Shown here: piece by piece, positions 1-7,787 of the stretch
How the letters are laid out: each line of letters starts with the position of its first letter
Numbering within the stretch: position 1 is the first letter of the stretch
Source: Cypionkella sp.
GTDB taxonomy: Bacteria > Pseudomonadota > Alphaproteobacteria > Rhodobacterales > Rhodobacteraceae
Direction of reading: 5' to 3'
NCBI GenBank assembly: GCA_018063485.1
Contig: JAGPBG010000030.1
Span: forward strand, 1 to 11,579
Length of the DNA stretch: 11,579 nucleotides
Notes under the pieces: generated by a model
Database searches by the model: none
What the model was told of the DNA's origin: nothing
The model's input: the letters and a program-made list of their open reading frames with translations, nothing else
Made by a program: the position numbers and the translations under genes

Positions 1-567
1 CCCTAAGATCACCAAAACCACGGCAAGGATCAGCGAGGTTGCAAACAGCGTGCCGATGATGCTGGCGAACACCTTTACTGCCGAGACGAATCCGTGCAGT
101 TCCATGATGAATTGTGTCAGCATCCACAAGAACACCACGAATCCCACAAATCCAAGCGCTTCTGCAATCACCGGGACCGCCAATGTGATCAGTTGTGCCA
201 CCTGAAACAGGATCAGCACGAACTCTAGCCAGGCCGTCAGCGCCAAAGCACCCGGCAGAGTCCCCTTGCCGCCAAACCGCCGCCCTACCCCATGCATCAG
301 CAGCGCCACCAGGATCAGGATGACAGATTGCAGCACCGCCAGCTTCACCGGATTGCCAAACACCGCCGCCATTTGCGCATCCTCGCGCAGCGGCGAGAGC
401 AGAAAGGTCAGGCTCGACAACATGGTCGAGCAAACCGCCATCAAGAACAGCGCGGTCAGGCCGGCCTGCAAGGACAGGCCCATGTCCAAAATGGCCCGCG
501 CCCCTGCGCGCGGATCCTGCACGGTGCGAAAAGCCGCACGGATCAAACTGTCAGCTGTAATGCTCAT
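1..567 (-). CDS. YIP1-like integral membrane protein (C-terminus cut by window edge)
   Basis: The reading frame opens with ATG at 567 and stays open for 189 codons to base 1, so the 3' end lies outside the window. The protein is very hydrophobic, with about five probable membrane segments near residues 34-58, 73-95, 106-130, 132-155 and 163-187, and a soluble N-terminal stretch containing a QDPR motif. This layout matches the YIP1 family of polytopic membrane proteins, whose bacterial members have no firm biochemical role. Its ATG overlaps the stop of the preceding gene (ATGA at 564-567), so it is translationally coupled to it and belongs to the suf operon. It and the preceding protein both start MS(V/I)TAD, which suggests an old tandem duplication. 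The family call rests on topology and general resemblance, not on a catalytic motif. Function unknown. Confidence 0.75.
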   Translation of the reverse strand, partial: MSITADSLIRAAFRTVQDPRAGARAILDMGLSLQAGLTALFLMAVCSTMLSSLTFLLSPLREDAQMAAVFGNPVKLAVLQSVILILVALLMHGVGRRFGGKGTLPGALALTAWLEFVLILFQVAQLITLAVPVIAEALGFVGFVVFLWMLTQFIMELHGFVSAVKVFASIIGTLFATSLILAVVLVILG

Positions 568-1046
568 ACCTTGTGTTCCACCTCATGCAACATGCTGATC
601 CATATCCACAAAAAACCAGCAGCCACGATACTTCCGATCAAATTTGCCTGCACGCCCGGCCCGATCATTCCCGCAACCAGTCCGCGTAACAGCATCCCCG
701 GCGCCACCGTCAGCAGGGCCGCGAACAGTGCAAGTCGCGCATGATAATGGCTGCCCTGCCCGCCCATCGCCCGCGCGATCCAGCGGCTGATCAAAGCCAC
801 GCCATACCAAAGCGGAATCGAGGCCAGCAGCGCCAAACCCGCCGCCACCAGCCGTTGCACCATCGGCACCTCGGGCTGCATCAGGCTTTGGCGCGACAAA
901 ACCGGCCAAAGCGACACAAAAGCCAGCACCAGAAAAGCCACCAGCAGGCTGAACGCAAAAGGCTCGGATTGCCCGCGCGCTACATGCCTTCGGATCACCT
1001 CACGCGGGCGTACCCAGCCTTGCACGATATCGGCGGTGACCGACAT
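564..1046 (-). CDS. YIP1-like integral membrane protein
   Basis: A 160-residue protein with a short soluble N-terminus and four likely membrane segments (about residues 30-50, 64-88, 104-126 and 133-153). Its ATG at 1046 directly abuts the TAG stop of sufD (1047-1049), and its own TGA overlaps the next ATG, so it sits in the middle of a coupled operon. The N-terminus (MSVTAD, then RPRE near residue 13) resembles that of the next protein, and the topology is that of YIP1-like proteins. From memory, YIP1-annotated genes occur downstream of sufD in other Rhodobacteraceae, which argues for a lasting link with Fe-S assembly, but no mechanism is known to me. Possible roles such as membrane anchoring of the Suf machinery or metal/thiol transport are speculation. 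No heme, metal or cysteine motif is visible. Confidence 0.75.
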   Translation of the reverse strand: MSVTADIVQGWVRPREVIRRHVARGQSEPFAFSLLVAFLVLAFVSLWPVLSRQSLMQPEVPMVQRLVAAGLALLASIPLWYGVALISRWIARAMGGQGSHYHARLALFAALLTVAPGMLLRGLVAGMIGPGVQANLIGSIVAAGFLWIWISMLHEVEHKV

Positions 1047-2339
1047 CTAAAGCTCGTGTTGGGGCTCGTGCCGGGCCAACCAGCCCTGCAAACGACCGCG
1101 AATATCCGCGGCGATCCCCAGATCCTCAATCTCGTCAATGGCCTGGGCGAGAAACGCCTGCACCAACAGCGATTGCGCAAGCGCCAAGGGCACCCCACGC
1201 GAGCGCAGATAGTAAAGCGCCGTCTCATCAATCGCGCCCGAGGTCGAGCCATGGCTGCATTTCACGTCATCGGCATAGATCTCCAGCTCGGGCTTGGCCA
1301 GAAACTGGCTGGCTCCGTCAAGAAGCAGTGATTGGCTGATCTGATAGCCATCGGTTTTCTGCGCGATCTGCTTGACCAGAATCTTGCCCTGAAACACCCC
1401 GACCGCGCCGTTTTTCAGCACTTTCTTGTAGACTTGACGGCTTTCGCAGCGCTCGGCGCCATGGGTGATGAATACGGTATCATCATGGTGAAAATCACCA
1501 TCCCCCAAGGCAGCGCCCGCGATATGGGTCACGGACTCAGACCCAAGCATCTCGATCACCGCCTCATTGCGGGTCAACTTGCCATTTGCCGTCAGCGTAA
1601 AGGATTTGAAGGTCGATTTCTTACCCAAACGGGCAAACAGATGTGTCACCGCCACGCGTTCGTGATCGCGGCCCTGCGCGCGGATATGATGAAAGCGTGC
1701 GCCATCGCCCACCTCGACTTCCATCACCTTGCAAAACCGCGCCGCTGCCGGTCCGTTTTCAAGGACGGTGATTTCAGACCCTTCCTCAAGTTTGATGCAA
1801 TGGTGCAAGATAACGTCGGAACTCTCTGATTTATGGTGGTAAATCAAGGAAATCGGGCGCGACGCCTTGCCTGCCACCCGGATCAGGATACCGTCGGTTG
1901 CGAAGGCAGAATTCAGCGTGGCAAAGGGCCGTTCGACCGGATTTTGCCCGCGCGCCTCAAGCACGCCGTATAGCCCCTGCGCCCAATGGATATCCGCAGC
2001 CCCCGCCCCCGCCAACCGCTCGATGGTAACGCCTGCCATCTCCAGCGCATCCGATTGCGCCGGATCGAACACGCCATCGACAAAGACGATCTTCAAGCGG
2101 TCAATCGCGTCAAAGGTCATCGGCTCATCGCCGGCGTCAAACAGCGCCGCCGACCCCGCCTCGGGTGCATTCAGCAACACCGGATCGCTGTAGCGCCAGT
2201 ATTCGTCGCGCTTGCCCGGCAGGCCCATCGCGATCAGGCGGGCCAAAGCCTCGGCCCGTGCCGCCCCCAACCAGCCCGTCCTGTCAAACGACAGATCGGC
2301 GATCCGCGCTTGTGCCGTTTCCCGTTTTGCCACAGCCAT
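1047..2339 (-). CDS. sufD: SufD, Fe-S cluster assembly scaffold subunit
   Basis: SufD pairs with SufB and SufC in the cytoplasmic SufBC2D complex, which assembles Fe-S clusters on a SufB/SufD interface driven by SufC ATP hydrolysis. The 430-residue product has the SufB/SufD beta-helix core and the C-terminal signature DDVKCSHGST (about residues 357-366). Cys361 and His363 there match E. coli SufD Cys358 and His360, the latter implicated in cluster formation. The N-terminal segment with KRDEYWRYSD (43-52) is typical of SufD. I chose ATG at 2339, inside a TGATG that contains the sufC stop, with GGAG eight bases upstream. A GTG three bases earlier (2342) is an equally possible start. SufD is normally needed for iron entry into the complex. 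The gene lies directly after sufC, and its stop abuts the first YIP1-like gene. Confidence 0.97.
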   Translation of the reverse strand: MAVAKRETAQARIADLSFDRTGWLGAARAEALARLIAMGLPGKRDEYWRYSDPVLLNAPEAGSAALFDAGDEPMTFDAIDRLKIVFVDGVFDPAQSDALEMAGVTIERLAGAGAADIHWAQGLYGVLEARGQNPVERPFATLNSAFATDGILIRVAGKASRPISLIYHHKSESSDVILHHCIKLEEGSEITVLENGPAAARFCKVMEVEVGDGARFHHIRAQGRDHERVAVTHLFARLGKKSTFKSFTLTANGKLTRNEAVIEMLGSESVTHIAGAALGDGDFHHDDTVFITHGAERCESRQVYKKVLKNGAVGVFQGKILVKQIAQKTDGYQISQSLLLDGASQFLAKPELEIYADDVKCSHGSTSGAIDETALYYLRSRGVPLALAQSLLVQAFLAQAIDEIEDLGIAADIRGRLQGWLARHEPQHEL

Positions 2340-3094
2340 CACACTTGCTCCGCCAAAAGACCGGCATAGCCGTTTTCTTCGACCTCAAGCGCCAGTTCCG
2401 GCCCGCCCGATTTGATGATCCGCCCGGCGGCCATGATATGCACCACATCTGGTTTGATATGATCCAGAAGCCGCTGGTAATGGGTGATCACCAGAAACGA
2501 CCGCCCCGCCGCCCGCAGCGCGTTCACACCATCCGAGACCAGTTTCATCGCATCGACATCCAACCCAGAGTCGGTCTCATCCAGGATGCACATCTTGGGT
2601 TCCAGCATCGCCATTTGCAGGATTTCGTTGCGCTTTTTCTCGCCACCTGAAAAGCCGACATTGACCGGGCGCTTCAACATCTCGGCGTCGATCTTCAACG
2701 CCTTCGCCTTCTCGCGCACCACTTTGAGAAACTCGCCCGCGCTCATTTCCGGCTCACCGCGCGCCTTGCGTTGGGCGTTCACGGCTGTGCGCAAAAAGGT
2801 CATGTTGCCGACGCCAGGGATTTCCACCGGATATTGAAAGGCCAGAAACAGCCCCGCTGCCGCGCGGGCCTCCGGGTCCATTCCCAAAAGTTCCACCCCT
2901 TCCAGCTTGGCCGAGCCTTGAGTTACCTCATAGCCATCGCGTCCCGACAGCACATAAGACAGCGTTGATTTGCCCGACCCGTTCGGCCCCATGATCGCAT
3001 GGACTTCGCCCGCGCCGATCATCAGATCTACCCCGTTCAGGATAACCTTGTCTTCTTCTTCAAGTTTGACATGCAGGTTCTTGATTTCCAGCAT
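2339..3094 (-). CDS. sufC: SufC, Fe-S assembly ATPase (ABC type)
   Basis: SufC is the soluble ABC-type ATPase of the SufBC2D scaffold; it has no transmembrane partner and is not a transporter. The 251-residue sequence shows, in order, Walker A GPNGSGKS (36-43), a Q-loop region FQYPVEIPG (86-94), the ABC signature FSGGEKKR (148-155), Walker B with the SufC-specific CILDETDSGLD (169-179) and the H-loop ITHY (203-206). All are intact, so it should be active. The start is ATG at 3094, preceded by AAGGA about six bases upstream. A 27-base gap separates it from the methyltransferase-like gene before it, the second-largest gap inside the operon. Its TGA overlaps the sufD start. In many bacteria sufB, sufC and sufD are contiguous; here two extra genes separate sufB from sufC. 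Confidence 0.98.
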   Translation of the reverse strand: MLEIKNLHVKLEEEDKVILNGVDLMIGAGEVHAIMGPNGSGKSTLSYVLSGRDGYEVTQGSAKLEGVELLGMDPEARAAAGLFLAFQYPVEIPGVGNMTFLRTAVNAQRKARGEPEMSAGEFLKVVREKAKALKIDAEMLKRPVNVGFSGGEKKRNEILQMAMLEPKMCILDETDSGLDVDAMKLVSDGVNALRAAGRSFLVITHYQRLLDHIKPDVVHIMAAGRIIKSGGPELALEVEENGYAGLLAEQV

Positions 3095-3121
3095 TTTCTT
3101 TCCTTTTATCAGGCAAGCAGC

Positions 3122-3715
3122 CTAAGCAGGCCGCAGATAGGTTTCGATAATCCAACCCAGACGGTCCACCGGGAACGGGGTTGGCACAAGGTCAAACACC
3201 GCCATGCGGCCGATCAAGGCCGTGGGGCGCACCAATTCCTCAACCTTGTGATAGGGTTGGCGGTCGATGTAATCATCCCACAACACCGTCACCGGCGCCT
3301 GACAGCGAAAAAGCACCGTCAGAAAACAGGCCGCACGGAACCGCCCGTCAATCAGCACCACATCGGGTTGCACAAAATCCGGGCGCTCCCAGACCGACAG
3401 CGCATAGCCGGGCCATTTGTGAAAGGCCTTGGTGTCCACCGGCTGGCCCCATTCGCGCGTCGGGCCAATATCACCGTGATGCAGCACCACTTTGGCGACA
3501 GGAGGCACCGCGTCGAAAAAGGCTTGCATATCGGTCAACCATTTCGCATCGCTCTCCACCGAAAACACCGATGCCCCGGCGGTTTGCCCGGCCAAGACCG
3601 TCGATCCACCCGAGCCATATTCCAGGATCACCCGTGCCTCGCCATAGGCCGTGCGCAAAGCCTCGGCCTCGACCAGGGGCAGGGTCAGGGTGGGTGGTTG
3701 CAGCAGACCTGACAT
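3122..3715 (-). CDS. Small class I methyltransferase-like protein in the suf operon
   Basis: A 197-residue soluble protein with the outline of a Rossmann-fold methyltransferase. It has a glycine-rich loop LEYGSGGST (31-39, motif I), an acidic strand end VFSVESD (50-56, motif II), VVLIDGRFR (119-127, motif IV-like) and VLWDDY (144-149). It resembles the short Methyltransf_24-like proteins and conserved hypotheticals found near suf genes in Rhodobacteraceae. The ATG at 3715 overlaps the stop of the FkbM gene (ATGA), and a G-rich stretch lies just upstream, so translation is probably coupled. No substrate can be read from the sequence. Because it lies between sufB and sufC it is surely co-expressed with Fe-S assembly, but whether it acts on that machinery is unknown. 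It could have lost catalysis and only bind a nucleotide-like ligand. Confidence 0.75.
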   Translation of the reverse strand: MSGLLQPPTLTLPLVEAEALRTAYGEARVILEYGSGGSTVLAGQTAGASVFSVESDAKWLTDMQAFFDAVPPVAKVVLHHGDIGPTREWGQPVDTKAFHKWPGYALSVWERPDFVQPDVVLIDGRFRAACFLTVLFRCQAPVTVLWDDYIDRQPYHKVEELVRPTALIGRMAVFDLVPTPFPVDRLGWIIETYLRPA

Positions 3716-4674
3716 CAGACCCGCCCACCCGGCTCTTTGGGCGCGCGCCTGTATCTTTCGGGCAAAGCATCAACATAGGCCGCAGGCAGGTCAGCGGCCA
3801 CCAGCCCGCGCGCGACCAATTCATCAAGGCAAAGCACCACAAGCGAATGGCTGGAAACCACAGCGGCCGCCAGCATTGCCATATGCAGCACTTGCGCATC
3901 ATCAAAGGCCTTGAGACGATCAAGATCGCGCACATAAACCGCATCGCCGTCAATGACCTGATCGGGATTGCGCTTTATGTTCAGCCGGTTGATTTGCGAA
4001 TTGATCAATGGCCGCGAGACCGGCGCAAAGATCTTGTGCAATTGAAACCCCAGCCTGCGCAGTTGGGTGTCGATGCCCGAAAGCATCGGCTCGCCCTTGT
4101 AAAGCGCGAAATAGCGCAACTCGACAATCACCATGCAGGCGGTTTGCAGCTTGACGGCGGCGCCGGTAAAGACATCGCCCTCACCGCCCTGAATGTCGAT
4201 TTTCAGAAGATCAAAGCGGTCCACATCGGCAGAATCGTCCAGGCGCACAGTGTCAAAGGCAATCCGGGCCTTGATGTCAGACCAGGGTTTCAGCGCCAGC
4301 AGCTTTATCGCCGCCTCGGCTGGCTCAAAGATCGATGTGAAGCCGTGGGACTTATAGACTTTCAACTCTTTTGCAGACCCATCGCCCACCGCAAAGGGCA
4401 AGTAATGTTCGCGCGGGCCCTTGATCTTTTGCAATTCTGCAAAGGCGCCGGGATGGGGTTCAAACCCCAAAACATCGCAAAGGCCCTGTTGGGTCATCGC
4501 CAGATAGGGCGCATCAGCGACATTGGGGTTTGCCCCCACATCCACCACGCGGGTCCGCCGTTCCAGCGGCAGGCCCCGCAACAGCACCATAAGCGACGGA
4601 TCAACGGTTTCAGGCTGCGCCGACAAATAGCCCACCCCTTGCCCAACCGTGGTGTTGTGAACGGTCTTATCCAA
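3715..4674 (-). CDS. FkbM-family SAM-dependent methyltransferase
   Basis: The 319-residue product carries FkbM hallmarks: DVGANP (45-50, SAM loop), GFEPHP (70-75) and [15 protein letters not shown] (155-169). FkbM enzymes usually O-methylate sugars or polyketides; the substrate here is unknown. A helical C-terminal extension of roughly 70 residues (from about 250) goes beyond the usual domain. The start is not the upstream ATG at 4749, which would give a basic, tryptophan-rich leader lying entirely within sufB. It is most likely TTG at 4674, because GGAGG sits six bases upstream at 4685-4681, inside the sufB 3' end. The gene therefore overlaps sufB by eight bases, and its stop overlaps the next ATG, so it is locked into the operon. 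Such a gene between sufB and sufC is not part of the canonical Suf system. Confidence 0.85.
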   Translation of the reverse strand: MDKTVHNTTVGQGVGYLSAQPETVDPSLMVLLRGLPLERRTRVVDVGANPNVADAPYLAMTQQGLCDVLGFEPHPGAFAELQKIKGPREHYLPFAVGDGSAKELKVYKSHGFTSIFEPAEAAIKLLALKPWSDIKARIAFDTVRLDDSADVDRFDLLKIDIQGGEGDVFTGAAVKLQTACMVIVELRYFALYKGEPMLSGIDTQLRRLGFQLHKIFAPVSRPLINSQINRLNIKRNPDQVIDGDAVYVRDLDRLKAFDDAQVLHMAMLAAAVVSSHSLVVLCLDELVARGLVAADLPAAYVDALPERYRRAPKEPGGRV

Positions 4675-6175
4675 CCGAACCCTCCAGCGAAATCGCCACC
4701 AGCGCCTGCGCCTCCATGGCAAATTCCATCGGCAAGGCCTGCAACACATCCTTGCAGAACCCGTTCACCACCAGCGCCACCGCCTCTTCCTCATCCATCC
4801 CGCGCGAGCGGCAATAGAAAAGCTGATCGTCATCAACCTTGCTGGTCGTGGCCTCATGTTCGACGCGGCTGCTGTTATTCTTCACCTCGATGTAAGGCAC
4901 TGTATGTGCCCCGCATTTGTCACCGATCAGCAGGCTGTCGCATTGGGTGTAATTGCGGCTGTCGGTGGCCTTGGGATGCATCGACACGAGGCCACGATAG
5001 GTGTTCTGCGCCCGGCCTGCCGAAATGCCCTTGGAGACGATCCGCGATTTGGTGCGCTTGCCCAGATGCACCATCTTGGTGCCGGTATCGGCCTGTTGGG
5101 CGTTGTTGGCGATGGCAATCGAGTAGAACTCGCCCTGTGAATCATCGCCGCGCAGGATGCAGGACGGGTATTTCCAGGTGATCGCAGAGCCGGTTTCCAC
5201 CTGCGTCCACATCACCTTGGCCCGATCCCCGCGGCAATCGGCGCGTTTGGTCACAAAGTTGAAAATCCCGCCAACCCCATTTTCATCGCCGGGATACCAG
5301 TTTTGCACCGTGGAGTATTTCACCTCGGCGTCCTTAAGGATCACCAGTTCCACGACCGCCGCATGAAGCTGATGGGTGTCGCGTTTGGGGGCCGTGCAGC
5401 CCTCAAGATAGGACACATAAGATCCTTCATCGGCAATGATCAGCGTGCGTTCAAACTGGCCGGTATTCTCGGCGTTGATGCGGAAATAGGTCGAAAGCTC
5501 CATCGGGCAGCGGGTGCCTTTGGGGATGTAGACGAAAGAACCATCTGAAAACACGGCCGAATTCAGCGTGGCAAAGAAGTTGTCCGATTGCGGCACAACC
5601 GATCCCAGATATTGCTTGACCAACTCGGGATGCTCTTTGATCGCCTCGGAGATCGAGCAGAAAATCACTCCCGCCTTGGCCAATTCGCCGCGAAATGTGG
5701 TGCCCAAAGACACCGAGTCAAACACCGCATCCACCGCCACCCGGCGCTCGCCCTCGGGGGCCTCAACCCCTGCCAGCAGTGCCTGTTCTTTCAGCGGAAT
5801 CCCCAATTTTGCATAGGTTGCCAGCAGCTTCGGGTCGACCTCATCCAAGGATTTCGGCTTGACCGCCATGCTTTTGGGTTTGGCGTAGTAATACTGGTCC
5901 TGATAGTCGATCTTGGGATAATTCAGCATCGCCCAACGCGGCTCTTGCATCTGCACCCAACGACGGTAAGCCGCCAGCCGCCAGTCCAGCATCCACTCCG
6001 GCTCGCCGTTTTTCTCGGAAATCAGCCGCACGATATCCTCGGACACGCCTTTGGGCGCATAATCCATTTCGATATCGGTCGACCAGCCGTATTTATAGCT
6101 GCCAGACATGGCGTGCACGGTTTCAATCGTTTCCCGATCCACCCCGTCGCGCACTTCAATCTCAACATCTGACAT
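4667..6175 (-). CDS. sufB: SufB, Fe-S cluster assembly scaffold subunit
   Basis: SufB is the core scaffold of SufBC2D, receiving sulfur from the desulfurase and forming the nascent cluster. The 502-residue product is of normal length for the family. It ends with the very conserved block containing [19 protein letters not shown] (410-428), VEHEATTSK (438-446) and FYCRSRG (453-459). Aligned from the C-terminus, Cys412 corresponds to E. coli Cys405 and Glu441 to Glu434, the residues tied to cluster assembly. EGCTAP (258-263) probably holds the counterpart of Cys254. Two in-frame ATGs compete: 6181 and 6175. AGAAGG lies three bases before the first and nine before the second, so I prefer 6175 (protein starting MSDVEIEV). 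A 40-base gap separates it from the desulfurase gene. All key residues are present and no disruption is seen. Confidence 0.97.
   Translation of the reverse strand: MSDVEIEVRDGVDRETIETVHAMSGSYKYGWSTDIEMDYAPKGVSEDIVRLISEKNGEPEWMLDWRLAAYRRWVQMQEPRWAMLNYPKIDYQDQYYYAKPKSMAVKPKSLDEVDPKLLATYAKLGIPLKEQALLAGVEAPEGERRVAVDAVFDSVSLGTTFRGELAKAGVIFCSISEAIKEHPELVKQYLGSVVPQSDNFFATLNSAVFSDGSFVYIPKGTRCPMELSTYFRINAENTGQFERTLIIADEGSYVSYLEGCTAPKRDTHQLHAAVVELVILKDAEVKYSTVQNWYPGDENGVGGIFNFVTKRADCRGDRAKVMWTQVETGSAITWKYPSCILRGDDSQGEFYSIAIANNAQQADTGTKMVHLGKRTKSRIVSKGISAGRAQNTYRGLVSMHPKATDSRNYTQCDSLLIGDKCGAHTVPYIEVKNNSSRVEHEATTSKVDDDQLFYCRSRGMDEEEAVALVVNGFCKDVLQALPMEFAMEAQALVAISLEGSVG
4681..4685 (-). promoter_or_regulatory. 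Shine-Dalgarno site deciding a TTG start
   Basis: GGAGG on the minus strand, within the last codons of sufB, stands six bases before TTG at 4674-4672. It is the strongest ribosome binding site near this junction and fixes the FkbM gene start. The sufB stop TAA is at 4669-4667, so terminating and initiating ribosomes meet within a dozen bases. Confidence 0.7.
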
Positions 6176-6215
6176 CGCCATTTTCCTTCTAATCCAAGTC
6201 TTTTCGCCAGCACCT

Positions 6216-7259
6216 TCAGGCAACCCGCGCCCTGATCCGCCTGTAATCGCGCGCCCAAGCATCGGCAAAGCGCAACACCTGTTCTTCGGTCACACCCGGC
6301 CCAATCGAGATACGAATGGCCTGCCCCGCTGTCGCCTCATCAAACCCCATCGCCTTCAACACCCGACTTGCCCGCACCTTGCCGCTGGAACAGGCCGACC
6401 CCGCCGAGATCGCAAATCCTGCCAGATCCATCGCCATCACCTGCGTCTCACCCTTCCAGCCGGGTGCGATCAAGTTGAGCGTGTTCGGCAGACGCTTCAC
6501 GCTATTCCCGACTGAAATAGTATTAAATCCATGGGCCGACAATGCCGAATCTAGAATATTTCTAATTTCTGCGACCTCTTGCCATACCCCATCGGCCAAA
6601 TCCCTGGCCGCAGCCTCGGCGGCTGCTGCAAATCCGGCGATGCCGATCAGGTTTTCAGTGCCTGCACGTCGCCCCATTTCCTGCCCGCCGCCCCGCATCT
6701 GCGCCGCCACCTCAACTCCGCGTTTGACCACCAGCGCGCCTATCCCCTTCGGTCCTCCGAGCTTATGCGCCGAAACCAGCCCCATCTGACAGTCGAGCCA
6801 GTTGAACGCCAAAGGCAGCTTGCCAAAACCCTGGGTCAGATCAGACACCGCCAGACCCTGCGGCAAATCCTGCACCACCCCGGTTTCCGAATTGGCCAGT
6901 TGCAGCGCCGTGTGCGCAGGCTCCACCACTTTCACACGCCCAGCCCGGTCCACCGCCAGATCAGGCGTGCACCACGCCGCCACCGCCTCATGCTCCACTT
7001 CGGCACAAGACAACCCCCGCCCCGCGCAGGCCAAAGCCGCCGCCTCGGTCGCCCCTGCGGTAAAGATCAGATCTGCGCCTTGCGCCCCCAAAGCCGCCGC
7101 AATCCTGGCGCGCGAGCGTTCCATCAACGCCTTGGCCGCCCGCCCCTCGGCGTGAACCGAGGACGGATTGCCGATGATATCCATCGCCGCAATCATCGCC
7201 GCCCGTGCCTGTGGCCTCAGCGGCGTCGTGGCGTTCCAGTCAAGATAGACCCGGCTCAT
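6216..7259 (-). CDS. iscS: Cysteine desulfurase, compact IscS/NifS type
   Basis: A PLP-dependent class V aminotransferase-fold enzyme that takes sulfur from L-cysteine, giving alanine and an enzyme persulfide for Fe-S assembly. Visible motifs are VEHEAV with His90 (PLP stacking), NSETGVVQD (123-131), DLTQ with Asp140 and Gln143 (PLP ring contacts), [10 protein letters not shown] with the Schiff-base Lys166, and SAGSACSSG with catalytic Cys290. The Cys loop is IscS/NifS-like rather than SufS-like. At 347 residues it is about 50 shorter than E. coli IscS. The shortening falls mainly between His90 and Asp140, where the helix-loop segments around NSETG are reduced. The start ATG overlaps the iscR stop (ATGA). 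The name iscS follows operon position and motif; a NifS-like label would also fit. Codons near 6490-6570 are unusually AT-rich. Confidence 0.92.
   Translation of the reverse strand: MSRVYLDWNATTPLRPQARAAMIAAMDIIGNPSSVHAEGRAAKALMERSRARIAAALGAQGADLIFTAGATEAAALACAGRGLSCAEVEHEAVAAWCTPDLAVDRAGRVKVVEPAHTALQLANSETGVVQDLPQGLAVSDLTQGFGKLPLAFNWLDCQMGLVSAHKLGGPKGIGALVVKRGVEVAAQMRGGGQEMGRRAGTENLIGIAGFAAAAEAAARDLADGVWQEVAEIRNILDSALSAHGFNTISVGNSVKRLPNTLNLIAPGWKGETQVMAMDLAGFAISAGSACSSGKVRASRVLKAMGFDEATAGQAIRISIGPGVTEEQVLRFADAWARDYRRIRARVA
6552..6564. promoter_or_regulatory. Internal Irr-box-like palindrome within the desulfurase gene
   Basis: TAGAATATTTCTA is a perfect 5+3+5 palindrome with the same half-sites as the one over the iscR -10 element. 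Counting one more base pair each side, seven-base arms TCTAGAA and TTCTAAT each differ by one base from the TTTAGAA/TTCTAAA pattern recalled for Irr boxes. It lies over codons 232-236 of the desulfurase in an AT-rich patch with rare codons (AGA, CTA). Function is inferred; it could be chance. Confidence 0.4.
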
Positions 7260-7726
7260 TCATCCACCACCCGAAACAGCGCAGGCACCGCCGGACAAGG
7301 CACCATCGCATTGCCGATCACATCCGACAGCCGCGTCTGGTGCAAGAACACATAGACATGCGCCGACAAGCCCTCCCACAGCCGGTTGGTCAGGCTTTGC
7401 GCACGGCTGCCCGACACCCCACCCGAGGCCCCTGCCCCCGAATGCATCGCATCCACGGTTTCCTCAACCGCCTCCATCACATCCGAAATCCTGATCGCAT
7501 CGGGGCTTTTGGCCAGCCGATAGCCCCCGCCCGGCCCCCGCACCGCCTTTACCAACCCCGCCCGGCGCAGCTTGACGAACAACTGCTCCAGATAGGGCAG
7601 CGAGATGTCCTGCCGTTTGGCGATCGCAGCCAAAGACATCAACTCATCGCCACCCGATTTGGCATCCGCCAGCGCCAGATCGGCCAGCGCAACCATGGCA
7701 TACCGTCCTTTGGTCGAGAGTTTCAT
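7256..7726 (-). CDS. iscR: Rrf2/IscR-family regulator with a single cysteine
   Basis: IscR proteins sense Fe-S cluster status and control cluster assembly and iron genes. The 156-residue product begins MKLSTKGRYAM with the Rrf2 winged helix-turn-helix; YLEQLFVKLRRAGLV (45-59) and VRGPGGGY (62-69) are close to E. coli IscR. The three cluster-binding cysteines of E. coli IscR (92, 98, 104) are absent: the region after VDAMH is rich in Ser and Gly, with Ser96 and Ser111 where the first and last Cys would be. Only Cys144 remains. IscR of Rhodobacter sphaeroides is reported to bind a cluster with one cysteine and to repress iron genes, so this is a lineage trait, not decay. The start is ATG at 7726, with AGGA five bases upstream. 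It is first in the operon and overlaps the desulfurase gene by four bases. Confidence 0.95.
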   Translation of the reverse strand: MKLSTKGRYAMVALADLALADAKSGGDELMSLAAIAKRQDISLPYLEQLFVKLRRAGLVKAVRGPGGGYRLAKSPDAIRISDVMEAVEETVDAMHSGAGASGGVSGSRAQSLTNRLWEGLSAHVYVFLHQTRLSDVIGNAMVPCPAVPALFRVVDE

Positions 7727-7745
7727 CGTATTCCTGCCAAATCCA

Positions 7746-7774
7746 TTGACGTTGCGCACCGGGCCGCTTAACTC
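7746..7774 (+). promoter_or_regulatory. Candidate promoter for the alpha/beta hydrolase cluster
   Basis: TTGACG (7746-7751) and TAACTC (7769-7774) are 17 bases apart on the plus strand, within the divergent region and before the hydrolase ATG at 7874. The -35 is good and the -10 weak. The resulting leader of about 90 bases would run through the same hairpin and Irr-like site used by iscR. Confidence 0.3.
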
Positions 7775-7787
7775 AAACCCAGTCCAT

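Noticed and set aside
3181..5181. 666-codon plus-strand open frame
   Set aside because: It runs antisense across sufB, the FkbM gene and the methyltransferase-like gene. Its translation is Pro/Arg/His-rich with no family resemblance, as expected for the shadow of GC-rich genes.
6176..6268. N-terminal extension of sufB into the desulfurase gene
   Set aside because: It overlaps the desulfurase 3' end in another frame; AGAAGG before the ATGs at 6181 and 6175 marks the real start.
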